Source of the DNA: Otatea glauca | Taxonomy: Eukaryota; Streptophyta; Magnoliopsida; Poales; Poaceae | Reading direction: 5' to 3' | Assembly (NCBI GenBank): GCA_036346275.1 | Contig: CM070721.1 | Span: forward strand, 55,329,869 to 55,393,868 | Length of the DNA: 64,000 nt | Shown here: piece by piece, positions 22,601-35,049 of the stretch | How positions within the stretch are numbered: position 1 is the stretch's first letter | Layout of the letters: each line of letters begins with the position of its first letter | Program-made: the position numbers and the translations under genes | The notes under the pieces: generated by a model | Told to the model about the DNA's origin: nothing | The model's input: only the letters and a program-made list of their open reading frames with translations | Database searches by the model: none

Positions 22601-25600
22601 GAAGATGTGGCTTCTTTCTTTAAAAACACTGCTGGCTTAAATGCAGCAATGATTGGAGACTATTTGGGTGAAAGAGATGACTTCCCCCTCAAAGTCATGC
22701 ATGCTTATGTGGATGCACTAAACTTCGAAGGCATGGACTTCGGTGAGGCGATTAGGTTCTTTTTGCAAGGTTTCAGGTTACCAGGGGAAGCACAGAAAAT
22801 TGACCGGATCATGGAAAAATTTGCTGAACGCTACTGCAAATGCAATCCAAATGCTTTTACCAGTGCAGATACCGCTTATGTTCTTGCTTATTCTGTGATC
22901 TTGCTAAACACTGATGCTCACAGCGCCATGGTGAAGGATAAGGTATGTCAATCATGATTAGCCTATGTTATCATCTGGGGATGGCTCATTTAATAGTGGA
23001 AATTTTCATGTGCAGATGTCTAAGGCTGATTTCATGCGCAATAACCGGGGAATTGATAATGGGAAGAATTTGCCTGAAGCTTATCTGAGTGCATTGTACG
23101 ACCAAATTGTCAATAACGAAATCAAAATGAGTGCTCATTCTTCAGCTGCACAAACCAAGCAACCCAATAGCATAAGTAAGCTTCTAGGCTTAGACAATAT
23201 TATCAACTTTGTCAACTGGAGACAGACAGAAGACAAGGCACTAGGAGCAAATGACTTGCTAATTAAGCACATACAGGAGAAATTTAAAGCAAAGCGCGGA
23301 AAATCAGAGTAAGATCAGCATGTTTTTGTCTTGCTTAGAAAACTTAGAATACTTATGTGCTGAGTGATATTTTATGAACTTAAGCTTCTGTGTGATGCAG
23401 GTCCATATTTTATGTTGTTTCTGATGCAACCATTTTAAGATTCATGATGGAGGCCTGTTGGGCTCCTATGATGGCTGCATTCAGTGTGACACTAGACCAA
23501 AGTGATGATAAGGCTGCCACATCACAGTGTTTAAAGGGATTAAGATTTGCCGTGCATATCACATCTGTTATGTGCATGCAGACACAAAGAGATGCTTTTT
23601 TGACATCCATAGCCAAATTCACATCCCTCCATTCTGCTGCTGATATGAAGCAAAAGAATGTTGATGCTGTGAAGGTAGGAGGCACACAAAGCACATCGTT
23701 TTTGTGCAATTTGCAAAATATTTCTTGTGGAAAATCAATCTTTACAAAATTATCTATGATACCTTTGGAACATATATTCTAGCTTGTTTCTATCAAAGGT
23801 TTATTTTCTCTGCTTCAGCTCATCAGTAAAATGGTTGCATCAGCTTATACAAATTCCACATCTTTCATATCTTTTAATCTTTTAAGGTAACTGTATAATC
23901 CGTTGTTTTTTTTAATTCGAGAGGTAGCTTCAATGCCCTCCTGGACAGTGAAATGCGCAAATTAGCACATTGAGAGTCAGATTTGCAACCACTTACCACT
24001 CCACTACCAATAGTGCTGCTTCAAGATTTGTGCAATTTAGTTTTTGGGGAAACATAAAATAACTTCTGACTTTGAGCACAGTGGATTTTGAACGGTCCAA
24101 ATCCAATGTTCCTGATATGAATTCATTTCTGTTTTGTTTGTGTTGTACTTCACTAATAAATCGTAAGACATATGTTACTGTTTCAAAGCAGCAGAATGAT
24201 ATATTTAGTTTATGTTTTTCAACAGGCTATAATATCCATCGCAATCGAAGATGGAAATTACCTTCAGGAAGCTTGGGAGCATGTATTAACTTGTTTATCA
24301 CGGTTCGAGCATTTACATCTACTTGGAGTAGGGGTGCCTACTGATGCTTCATTTCTGACAGTACCTCTGGTTGAGTCAGAAGAAAAAAACCAGAAGTCTA
24401 CTTCTGTTCTACCTTCAAAGAGAGCCAATGCTCTTCAGAATCCTGCTATGATGGCTGCTGTTAGAGGGGGTTCTTATGACAGCACTGTGGCAAAAACCAG
24501 TGCCTCAGCGTTGGTTACGCCAGAACAGATCAATAATTTCATATCGAACATAAATTTGTTGGACCAGATTGGCATTGTTGAGTTAAATCATATATTTGCT
24601 CATAGCCAAAGATTAAACAGTGATGCCATTGTTGCTTTTGTGAAAGCTCTTTGCAAGGTCTCCATGACTGAGTTGCAGTCTCTGTCAGATCCTCGTATCT
24701 TCTGCCTTACAAAAATAGTAGAAATTGCGTAAGAGAATTCTTGAGATCCACTCATAAAACCTACCATTTTAGTAATAACAAACAGCAGCCATGACTCAGT
24801 ACTTAACTAGTCTAATTCTGAACTTCATTCCTGCAGGCATTACAATATGAACCGCATACGTTTGGTGTGGTCTCGAATTTGGAAAGTTCTGTCAGAATTT
24901 TTTGTGTCTGTTGGATTATTAGAAAATCTTTCTGTTGCAATATTTGTGATGGACTCTCTAAGGCAGCTGGCAATGAAGTTTCTGGAAAGAGAGGAACTGG
25001 CAAACTATAACTTTCAAAATGAGTTCCTTAAACCTTTTGTTATTGTTATGCAGAAGAGTAATGCTCCAGAAGTACGAGAGCTGATTGTTCGATGTGTATC
25101 ACAGATGGTTCTAAGTCGGGTTAACAACATAAAGTCTGGCTGGAGGGGTGTTTTTATGGTATGTATTACTTTGTACGGTTAGTTTTAGTTTGCTCAGAGT
25201 GCCTTGGACAAGTTTCACATTGGAGCTAGTGTGATCTGTCCTGGAAAAAACATGCTAATGAGATATTCTTATGCCATTTATTTCAATATTTTGTCAATAT
25301 ACAGGTTTTTACTTCTGCTGCAGCTGATAATACGAAAAGTATTGTTCTGTTGGCATTTGAGACTATGGAAAAAATTGTTCGAAACTATTTTCCATACATA
25401 ACTGAGACAGAGACCAGAACATTTACTGATTGTGTTGAATGTCTTATTGCATTTACAAGTAGCCAATTTAACAGTGATGTCAGTCTCAACGCTATCGCAT
25501 TTCTCCGATTCTGCGCTGTTAAACTTGCCGAGGGAGGATTTGTTTGTCAGGAAAAGGGTGCTGATAGACCTAGGAATTCAGACATGTCAGATGGAAATAC

Positions 25601-28155
25601 CACTGTGAACAAGGATGATTATGTTTCCTTCTGGATTTCTCTTCTTGCCGGTACAGCATTTTTTTTTAAAAAGTGCTAGTTACTTTATATAATGCAGTGG
25701 TGAATCTTGTTAGATGAAAACCTGAAGGCATGGAGGTTTGTAAGATTAATCATATTTGTTTTCTCCTTTTATTTTTGTTGTCTTTTCAGGTTTAGCCAAA
25801 TTGACAACTGATTCAAGACCAACTGTCAGGAAAAGTGCTGTAGGAGTACTTTTTGACATATTGAAGGATCATGGACACCTCTTCTCGCAGTCCTTTTGGA
25901 CCAATATCTTTGAATCTGTTATTTATCCTCTGTTTAGCAGTGCAATGTCTACGAGCAATGATCGGACACCAACATTGAATAGCACTGAGGATGAATTTTC
26001 AAATCTTGAGACACAAGCATTGGCAGTGAAATGTTTAGTGGGTTTATTTGTTAATTTCTTTGATGTGTTGCGGCCAGAACTTGCTAGAATTGCATCTATT
26101 GTCACATATTTTGTCAGAAGTCCCTACAAACATTCTGCTAGCATAGGTGTATCTGCTTTGCTGCGTTTGACAGAGCAAGTTGGTCGTGAACTTTCCAAGG
26201 AGGAATGGAAAGAAATTTTGCTGTGCTTCAAAGAATCAGTGACACATACCTTTGTCGTTTTCTCTAAAATTGTAAAGATGATGCAAGATATTGAAATTTC
26301 AGATAAACTTGAATCTTATTCAGAAGCCGAGCAATATTCAGATCATGAAATTTATAGTAATGAGGAAGAGGAAGCTAATATGGAGACAACTTCTTATGCT
26401 ATTGTCAAACTGAAGAATCATATGGCCCTACTACTCTTAGTTGTTCAGGTACTTTTTTTTTGTTAATGAAAGTGTATATTTTACTTGTTAACCCACTCAT
26501 AATTGCACATCGTTTAAGTTTGATCTGTTGATCCTTTTTGGATGGTGAAATGCAAAAAATATAGGCAGCTATTTGGATCTTTATGTCACTTTGGCTCTAG
26601 GCATCTGGCTATGATGGGCCTAGGCCATTTTTAACATAAGTGCCTTAGAATCCAAAGCTTTAGTTGCTAGGTTCTAGGCTTTTCATCCTCAATTAAGATA
26701 CTAACTTTTAAAAGAGCAGAGTGAAATAATGATATTGTTAGAACCAAGGTTGTCAGAATCTCGATTCTAGTGATACAATTCTATGTTTCTACATCCCACA
26801 GATTGATTGGACCGATCCGATCCTATGGTAAACTTTTAATTTGGTAGGATCTTAATACTATTCTAATTCTAACAAAAAATTGTAGGATTGTGACCAAAAT
26901 TTTCGTACTATCCTACCCGATCCTACCGATTCTAGTGTTTTATTATAAAAAATTACTTGCATATGTCCCTTTAATTGTAATTTTCTACTTTTTATTTCTG
27001 CATGTCCATTATAATGTGCATAAATAACAAATGATCTTTCCTTTGCACTACATTTTTGTAAACAAAAGTTCTAAAAGTATTGTTTTGAAAATGTACAAGT
27101 GTTAAAATACAAGGTAGATTTTTAAAAAATGTTTCTTTGGTAGAATCGGATAGGATTTTAGATGCTACGTTGATCCTACGATTCACTATCCTACTGAAGA
27201 ACCTTCGATCCGATTTAGGATCGCGATTTTGACAACCTTGGTTAGGACAAAGAGAGGGTTTGAGGATAGATTACTATGAGTGATCACTATAAATCTTTAC
27301 ATTTCCCAATTCAACCTAATCTTGCCCAGTTGCCTCTACGGGACCGGTTGGTTCTATCTAGAGGTTATAGATGCCACTTTTCATGGCAAAGTAAGCTTTC
27401 AGGGGTTATCAAGCATCTTCCTTTGCTAAGTAATACTTAAAAGTCTTGTGCCTAAGTGGGCAAGTGATACCGACATATAGGCTCTTTGATTTTTTAATTA
27501 CCTAACAACTCTACTACATCACACTAATTTTTTCCCTTTTATGTAGGGCATTATTAAATTGTACGAGGAACAGAGAAAATATCTTCATGTGGAGCACATT
27601 AGCATTTTTTTGGAGATGATATCAACAATTGCAACACATGCAAGTGAAGTGAGTTCTGAATATTCGTTACAGATGAAATTCCGTAAAGCATGTTCCCTTT
27701 TGGAGGCATCTGAGCCAGCAGCTGTCCATTTCGAGAACGAGTCGTACCAGAGCTACCTCAAGCTTCTGCAAGCTCTGCTCCATGACTATCCATCTTTATC
27801 GGAAGACATGAACATAGAATCACGGATACTTAATGCTTGTGAGAAAATACTGTGGATATATTTAAAGTGTGCAGGGCATGAACCATCTGATGAAGCTTCC
27901 CACAGTAATCCATCGTTACATTGCGTAGTGCCACTGGGCGCTGCTAAGAAAGAGGAACTGGCTGCTAGGACTTCGTTGGTCCTCCTAGTGATGCAGTTAC
28001 TGGGCAACCTAGACAAGGATTCATTTAGGAGAGTACTGCCCTGCTTTTTCCCGCTGTTGATTGATCTGATTCGTTGCGAGCATAGCTCTGGAGAAGTTCA
28101 GCACGCTCTGTATAAAATCTTCCAATCATCGATAGGCCCCATGATACCATTATAA
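19606..28155 (+). CDS. BIG2-like: BIG1/BIG2-like ARF guanine-nucleotide exchange factor (Sec7 family)
   Basis: Eleven exons by my model: 19606-20594, 21545-21862, 22032-22365, 22520-22942, 23016-23308, 23401-23674, 24226-24728, 24837-25158, 25305-25650, 25790-26448 and 27547-28155. They total 5070 nt, 1689 aa, with all introns GT-AG. The N-terminus has the BIG signature ALDKVIKHSSWRKHSALV (DCB domain). The HUS box VNYDCDVDAPNIFER sits at exon 2's end (about residue 430). The Sec7 domain spans about 548-735, with catalytic glutamate E637 in FRLPGEAQKIDR and motif 2 VLAYSVILLNTDAHS. C-terminal HDS-type helical repeats follow. By family knowledge it loads GTP on ARF1 at the trans-Golgi/endosome to recruit coats for secretion and recycling. 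L675 occupies the position where brefeldin-sensitive plant Sec7 domains have Met. No frameshift or stop is seen. Confidence 0.93.
26742..27243. repeat. MITE-like element in intron 10 of the BIG gene
   Basis: Terminal inverted repeats CCAAGGTTGTCAgAATCtCGAT (from 26744) and its near reverse complement ending TGACAACCTTGG (27240) bound about 500 bp of AT-rich DNA without coding capacity. It explains most of the 1.1-kb length of this intron. Target duplication is uncertain (TTAGA versus TTAGG beside the ends). Confidence 0.7.
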
Positions 28156-29767
28156 TAGCACATCCTTGTTCTGCTAGGCGTACAATTTGGTGGCTCCATG
28201 TTGACGATATAGTCCATTAGCCTACAGTGGACTACAACTATAGTTTGACGACATCGTACAATTTTGAATCTCCTTTAAAATCCTGGAGTTCAAGGTGAAA
28301 ATACTAGTTGAGGCACTTTCATATTGTGCTATATATTTTGAATCAACTGAGACCAATCTGATTATGTCTTGTTTTTGCAGTGTCATATAACCAGTCCAGA
28401 AATCAGTATCGGTGAAAAGGGGCCATTTTTGCCAACATTCATTTCGGACAATGAGTTTCATCATCTGAGCATTGTAGCCAGACAGAATCACTCGAGACTT
28501 TGGACCCTTTCGAGCTTGACATGCGTTGTGGTAATTTTTCACGACCTGTAATGCAGAAAGGTTTTCGTGCCTGTTCTACCATTAGCGTCGCCCTGAATTG
28601 AGAGCATAATGTATAGTAATATGTGCCGCTGAAACAGCCGTGCTACTACAGAGAATCATTTGAAGCCATGATTGCTTTGTAATAGAGCTGGATGTTTACC
28701 CAAGTACGTCTCACATTTTTGCATATATTATCCTGGTGTATCTACAGTGGGCTATGTTTGTAATTCTTTGTTCATATAGACGGATGATTACTACAGTGAA
28801 AAATAGTTGTTTAGGCAAATGAGCTACAAAACCTGTGGTTAAACCACTAATACGAGATGTTCTTGCCGTTGATTGTATTATTTTGCGATCTGTAGGTTCA
28901 CTGCAGCTAATCACCAACATTGTTGTCCAGCGTTCTTCCGTGCGTTTCAATTCGCAACAAACCACGTTTTTTTTTCCAGCGTAGAATTGGCTTTATTTAA
29001 TTGCACATTGCAAAAAGTGATGCACAGTTTCACAGTTTGGGAAGAATAATGTACACAGCCAACCGAAGACACAATGACATCTAAAGACCTATGCACTAAT
29101 GCAATACGACCACATGCATGTAAGTTACGAAAAAGACGAATAGAATGGCTATTATACACAGAACCAGATGCATCAGCACTTTGAAAGAATTGACCTGTTC
29201 TACGATTTGGACCCTACATGAGCTATTATACACAGGTTGGAGGTCCGGACTCCATTTCCGGCATCCAACTTGGTCCATGCACAGACCACCAGCTATCAGA
29301 ATTCCTGGCAGTAGATGAGGAGTGCACAGACACAGAAGAAGGGCAAAAGTGGCTTCATTTTCCAGCTCTTGCGCTTTCCTGCCCCATCCGACGGAGCAGC
29401 TTGACATTCACATTATAAGGATTTCAGGTAACCATGGATAAGGACAACCTGAAATAGTGTGTGAAGCAGATAATTCAGCCTAGATACAGCATAGCCCTTG
29501 TGAACATCTTTAATAAAAGACATACTGAAAATTTTAAGGACAACACAATAACCAACCTTTAGAATACAAAAGATGACAGTTTGCAAGAAAAGAAGCATGC
29601 CGCTCAATTAGCAGTACTGCTGTTCTTAGTCCTTGCTGCAGACTATAGGATACCTGCAATGAGGACAGCACGATATCAGCACTAACAACAACAGCCTGTC
29701 TAACAGGAAGTTGGTGCATTTAAGACGTAAACACACCTCAACTTTGTCACTTGTTGGCATCCTTTTG
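28156..29767. other. Convergent 3' region between BIG and the RRM gene
   Basis: It holds the 3' untranslated regions of both genes, which point towards each other. I see no third gene. A possible 3'-UTR acceptor for BIG (gtttttgcag) is at 28371-28380. Short open frames here have no recognised domain. Confidence 0.5.
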
Positions 29768-32701
29768 TCAGCCCGACGTTTGTTCGGAAATGTTGTTTGG
29801 TGGGAATTGCGGTGCACGAGCAGGGATCAAGAGTTGTTGCTGAGGGGGTGGAGCTCCTGTTTCCACAAAAGAGGCACTGAGTTAGAACTTAGAACTACAT
29901 GAAGAACAAAATATGGTGGGGTTCTGCAAGATATTGTTTGTTCGATCCAACCATCAACAATCGATTTCTTGCCTGGAGGATATTGTTGCTGAACTGTTGA
30001 TATGTGCACAACATTTGCAGCATTCTGGTTGGATAGTGGGAGAACATGACTTGGTACATAGCCAGGTGAATAAGAATGATCACTTGGTACAGGTTGGCCA
30101 AACTGCCCATATGGGTAAACTGTTGGGCCTATTGTTCTGGGACCACCATATACTGGAACATATTGCTGTCCAACATATGGACCATACGCATTCTACAAAA
30201 CTAAAAATATAATAAATTAGCAAAAGTAATAGATTAAAAAGACATGTAATACATAAAAAATTATGGACAAAAGATTCTGGAGTTCTCAACCTGTGGATAC
30301 AAGTATTCAGGTCCATATGTTGATGGGCTGCATTGAGAAAACAATTGGTCAATACTTGCAACAGACAGGTTGTTCACATGGAAATAAGCACAGTCCAGTA
30401 CAAGGACATTACCTATACTACAATACTACAAAGAACACAATTCCAGACTAGCTACAACTTTAATCAATGTGCCAGACATTCACAGCCTAACAGATCACAT
30501 CATTAGCTGTGCATGATCTTTGCCAACAATGCATTGAATGAACTGTTAACCTACCCATAAGAAGGATATACAAAGGCCTGTGAATAGTTGTAGGGGGGTT
30601 GCTGATATGTTGGGCTTTGCACATACATGCCCCCTGGAACCGCCACACCTCCATTGTATGGGATGACCGGCCTTATAGGTGCTACTACCACATTAAAAAG
30701 AAGGGGAAAAATTATCACAATAATTGAATATACACACAAGGGCCTAAAAAGGCGAAGATGCATGCATAAACCAGTAAGAGAACTTTGTAACAATATGTTT
30801 TTGCTGCAAGAGACTGTATATTGGGAGTGTGCATCCATATGGAGCTATATCATGATATGGCAATTTAGTCTTTCCACCAAATGCGTCTAGGTCTATCTAT
30901 TTTCCAGCCAAATTTGAAAAACCCCTCAATAACATAATATCTCACCAACCACCAATATATGCTCTCTTTAGTGCAAATCGAAAAACATTCATGAAGGCCC
31001 ATGAATTAACATTAACAGTAAACATCTCACAAAAGGTTTGCATTCCATCAGAAGCAAAGATGCTTACGTTCGGATTAACGCTTCGTCTTTGTGATGATTA
31101 ACATCTGTCATTGCAAGTTGCAGACTATGAAAAAGATGTCTGACTTATAAATGAACAATTTTATCGAAAAAAGCAATAATGATTGTCCCACGCTTTCTAC
31201 TACCCACCAACTCATGAGTAGTCCTCTTTCTGTTATCTAATCTCCCCTTCAATCAAGTCCTACACTAGCACAACCACTCCACAAACATACATAACTGACA
31301 AAGGACTAGTAGCTCTCAAACTTCTTTTGTTTTGTTTGTTTTCTAGAACTCAGCTTATCTTTTCATAGTTGAGCTTGCACTAGTAGATTCTTTAGCCTTC
31401 TATGACACTATGAACAATTGGGGTGAGGAATCATGTATTCACGACTCATTTAATTACAAATCCTTCTATTTTATAATTAATATTTTAGAATTAGTGACAA
31501 GACTTTTAGTTAGCAGTCGAAAAGAAGAGGGAACCCAAAAAAAAACGCAGCATAGCGACTCTGAAATGGTAGAAAATGTCATGATTATGATAACTGATAA
31601 GTGATAACTCCAATACATTGGGAATGGGCATTGATTGAGAAATTACATTAAACAAAAAGGGCCAAAGGTTAGGCTGCGGGAAATGTTTTTGTATACATTT
31701 GACAGTTGTGTAATTAGGGCAATAGAAAACCAAGTCAGAAGACCTACCAAAAGGCACAGCTGGCCCAGGCCGCCCTAGGATGGCGATATTACAGTTCGCA
31801 CGCCGCCCGTCGATCACCGGGTACGGGTCCATGCAGGCCATCCTCGCCGACTCCGGGTCCCTGAAGGTCACCTGTACACGCCTCCACACAAAATTACGAC
31901 ACATTAACATTAGGAAAAGATTAAACATATTTCCCCCAATTTCCACCCCCCCCCCCCTCCCCCCAAAAAAAAAACCAAAGTGTTTCACCATTCCATCCTC
32001 AAAATCGAACAGTTCCGCAATTCACGAGGAAAGCACTAAACTTCTACTACAATTTGGAGGCAATAAAAATCTCCCAAGCTTCAGAAAAATGTTGTAACAT
32101 CGAAACCCTAGTCCTCATGAAAAATGTAACCTTCCGATAATATTCATGCCAAAACCAAATTCTTCCCCTCACTTCTATCCCAAAGTCAACAATTCCCCAA
32201 ATTTTCTCCGCGAAGACCACAAAACTCCCAAATTCACGAACTTTCCCCGCCGATCACCACCGATGACAGTCACAAAACCTCCCAATTCAACCGCAAACCC
32301 TGATGCCCACTAATCTCTGGGCCCAAAGTCACAAACTCTATCTCGAAAATCAAACCTTCCCCTGATCCGCACCCCCAAAACCCCCAAGAAGAACACCCAA
32401 ACCAACCCTAACGAAAAACACAAGAAAAGAGAGGGGGAGGGAGAAGCGTCCTCACGAATCCGTATCCCCTGGACCTCCCGGTGGCGCGGTCGGTGATGAC
32501 GACGGCCTCGAGGATGTCGCCGTAGGCCTCGAAGTGCGCGCGCAGCCCCTCGCTCCTCGTCTCCCAGGCGAGCCCCCCCACGAACACCTTGGTGTACGTC
32601 GTGTCCCCGTACGGCCCGCTCAGGTAGTGCAGCGCCGGCGTCCCTCCCCCTACCCCCGCCGCCGGCGACCGCTGCGGCGTCATCAGCCCACGCGCATGCA
32701 C
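29768..32701 (-). CDS. RRM-containing RNA-binding protein (ARP1 / RBM24-38-like)
   Basis: Six exons on the minus strand by my model: 32701-32456, 31871-31748, 30684-30555, 30327-30291, 30192-29973 and 29856-29768 (846 nt, 281 aa). One RRM near the N-terminus has RNP2 VFVGGL and RNP1 RGYGFVTF, split by intron 1. The linker DGRRANCNIAILGRPGP is typical of the plant ARP1/RBM24-like group. The rest is a Tyr/Pro/Gln/Gly-rich low-complexity tail (YVGQQYVPVYGG, PPPQQQLLIPARAPQF) ending EQTSG. Such proteins bind mRNA and some are stress- or ABA-regulated; the target here is unknown. Exon 4 is only 37 bp. The last intron uses a GC donor (CAG|GCAAG at 29973/29972). The start at 32701 could instead be the Met six codons on. 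It converges with BIG. Confidence 0.88.
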
Positions 32702-33849
32702 CGCACCTCGGGGGGCTCGCGAACCCTAACCTTAGCAGCGCCACGCAGCGCGGCGGCTAATAACTGAAGCGCAACACGACACGCGCGAGCGACGAGTGTC
32801 GTATTACTGATTAGGCCGAGTCTTAGCAGCGTTATTAATAGCGGCGGGCCTGACGCTAATCCGAAGAGCGGTTATAATTAGCGGTTAAATTCGGCGGGAG
32901 GGGAGAGGGGAAACGGAGGAGAAGCGAGTGAGAAGTTGGAGCGAGGGATCCACGCGCCTGGAGCAATTTTCCAAAAAACCGGCGAAATTACGGAATTTAT
33001 CGTTCAGACCTTGAATTCCGGTCATAAAATACAAAATTCCGATTAAATAAAAAAATCGAAATGCTATAGTAATTTTAGAAATTTTAGCAAAATTTCATCG
33101 AAATATCAGGATTTTTGACCGATTTTGATCGCATTTGGGTCGATAACTCTTGAGAATGTCCTCTTCTATGAAAATTTATTGAAAAACCAAATTTTTCCAC
33201 AAATCTAATGCACGTGTTCTTTTTATATGTTTGATCATTGTCGCAAACTCGCAATACGACTAGCTTGCTTCTAAATGTTTCTAAAGACGACTGACATTCA
33301 TATATAAAACTCCTCGCAATCAATTTCGCAATTAACGAAAATAATTTTCTGATCTCCACGTTTCAACTGGAGTACCTCTGATATGCACTCTTCAACGAAA
33401 ATATCTCATTTAACGAAAATAATTTTCTTTTCAGCAACGGTCAATGCCAAGTCGCTCTATGCTTTTGAGTCCTTTCGCCGCAATAAGGGCACCCCCAACA
33501 TCCCAATCAGCTGTATCTAAGGGCACGCACAATTGCTGTGGCGTATGTATGCTTTGCCACTGAGATTTTTGCTGATACAGAGGAGAGAAAAGAAAGGAAA
33601 AGAGTATAGCTATCTCTTCGTGAGTAGACGATCATGTAGACAGCATAAAACACTATTGTATGAGTTATTGTCTATAATAAAAACTTTTTCCATGCTATAA
33701 TTAAAATATTGTAATACCTCGTAGAGACAACCTTAAAACGTCATCTATTGTAGAAGTTATTTTTAGTTTTATCTTTAGATGATATAAAGAAACATATAGA
33801 CAACAGTCATATCTACTATTTTACATGCGCTAAAAATGAGCCATATAGG
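32702..33849. other. Promoter side of the RRM gene and intergenic DNA
   Basis: No gene is seen. 32702-32950 is GC-rich and likely holds the RRM gene's promoter and leader. 33000-33840 is AT-rich. The stretch from about 33485 (gggcacccccaacatcc…) looks like a decayed PIF/Tourist-type MITE end, but I could not pair it with a second end. Confidence 0.35.
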
Positions 33850-34046
33850 ATAATTGGGGTTGGTTTAATATATTTCTCAAAATAATTCAATCCTTTTTTG
33901 CTAAGACATGCATAAAAATATGCCGCTGACGTGAGTAAAGCTAAAGCAGCAGTAATATTTATATTATTCATAGGCGCTGCTAATTCCTCGTAGGGTAACT
34001 GTATAATTTTCCAAGGTAAAAGAGCACCCGACCAATTCAAAACAAA
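33850..34046 (-). pseudogene. atpI: Nuclear insertion of plastid DNA: fragment of chloroplast atpI (ATP synthase subunit a)
   Basis: The minus strand reads NWSGALLPWKIIQLPYEELA, then LALLTSAAYFYACLSKKGLN, then YFEKYIKPTPI, which I recognise as the middle of chloroplast AtpI (membrane a-subunit of the plastid ATP synthase). Only about 65 codons remain, of roughly 247 in the full gene, and both sides run into unrelated DNA. Compared with AtpI as I know it, most amino-acid changes (H to Y, T to M, D to N, T to I, S to N) fit C-to-T or G-to-A transitions, as expected for methylated plastid DNA decaying in the nucleus. It is not a functional gene. Confidence 0.85.
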
Positions 34047-34188
34047 AGAGTGATGCGAAGAGGTAGTTATAGTGTAGAGAGAGAAGCAGTACGCATGAAA
34101 TCCAAGACAAAGATACAACTAAGAAATACATTGTGGGATGAAGTTGTATATAATCATTGCATTAAATCAAAGCACGCCCTTATATACT

Positions 34189-34311
34189 GTTGGGGCTAAA
34201 AACTTAAAGTAGGGTTTATCGGCTGCAACACACCAAATGAACGTCGGGTTCAGTTGATCAAAGCGTGTTAACCGATTTGATCCTGTAATCGGTAAGACAA
34301 ATATATGATAC
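34189..34311 (-). repeat. LTR fragment of the outer Ty3/gypsy element (left side)
   Basis: TGTTGGGGCTAAAAACTTAA and the next 100 bp match the LTR end at 59213-59336 at high identity, in the same orientation. The match ends abruptly after gatac, where the Tat-like fragment begins. It would be the 3' LTR of the minus-strand element. Confidence 0.8.
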
Positions 34312-34804
34312 ACTTTGTCAACGATCGGGACTGTCAACCGCAAATAAGGGGGAAAGGATCGTGTAAAGGGGCGAGGCCCAAAGTCATGTTCGCAGGATGG
34401 AGGAGCGCCAGCAGTCTGCGGCTCGAGGAGAAGGACAAGCGAACAGGGGACACAGCGTTTATACTGGTTCGAGCCCCCTGGGTCGGGTAATAGCTCTACT
34501 CCAGTATTGCCCGTAGACGAAAGGTGACTAAAAGGCTCCTCGGGGAGGATGAACAAGGAGCTCGACCTCGGGGCCACTCGGGGGTGGTGATCGAGGAGAG
34601 CTTGGCGAGGTGGTACAGCGTATGAGCGTGTATCGTGGTTCTTGTTGCGTTTGTTGTTGTTTCTTGGTATTGCCTCCTTGTGTTTTTCGTGTTGCTGTTG
34701 TCTCTCGTCTCTTCGGGTCGGGGTAGCCCAGCGCTTTATAGGCCCCCGGGTGTTGATCTCGAGTGCTGACGTCGGGGCGATGTCTGTGAGCCTGACGGGG
34801 GCAG

Positions 34805-34960
34805 TTAACCCTAGTTCCCACACAGGGGATATAACATGAGCGGTTGGCCTTGGTTCCCACGCAAGGGATATGACAGGAGTTGCTGGACCCTAGTTCCCAC
34901 GCAGGGGATTTAGACAGGAGTTGCTGGGCCCTAGTTCCCACGCAGGGGATAGAGGTCATG
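34805..34960. repeat. Tandem repeat with 'ctagttcccacgcaggggat' core, about 4 copies
   Basis: The core recurs four times at roughly 40-50 bp spacing, joined by gacaggagttgctgg in the last copies. It lies in the LTR/U3 side of the Tat-like fragment. Confidence 0.75.
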
Positions 34961-35049
34961 CCAGAAAAAAGGAATACTATGCTAGAGATCGGATTGAAGG
35001 TGCCGAGGTCAGGGAGGCTTGCGGGGCCAGCATGGACCCGAGGACAGCC

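Noticed and set aside
31948..31975. C-run followed by A-run as a possible structured element
   Set aside because: A simple homopolymer stretch in intron 1 of the RRM gene, with no pairing partner; length may be a sequencing artefact.
33816..34118. A 100-codon minus-strand ORF as a host gene
   Set aside because: Its core is a fragment of plastid atpI; the extra codons at either end are unrelated read-through.
34455..34500. ggttcgagccc, which resembles a tRNA or SINE B box
   Set aside because: There is no A box at the right distance, no cloverleaf and no T-run terminator. It lies inside LTR-like sequence of the Tat-like fragment.
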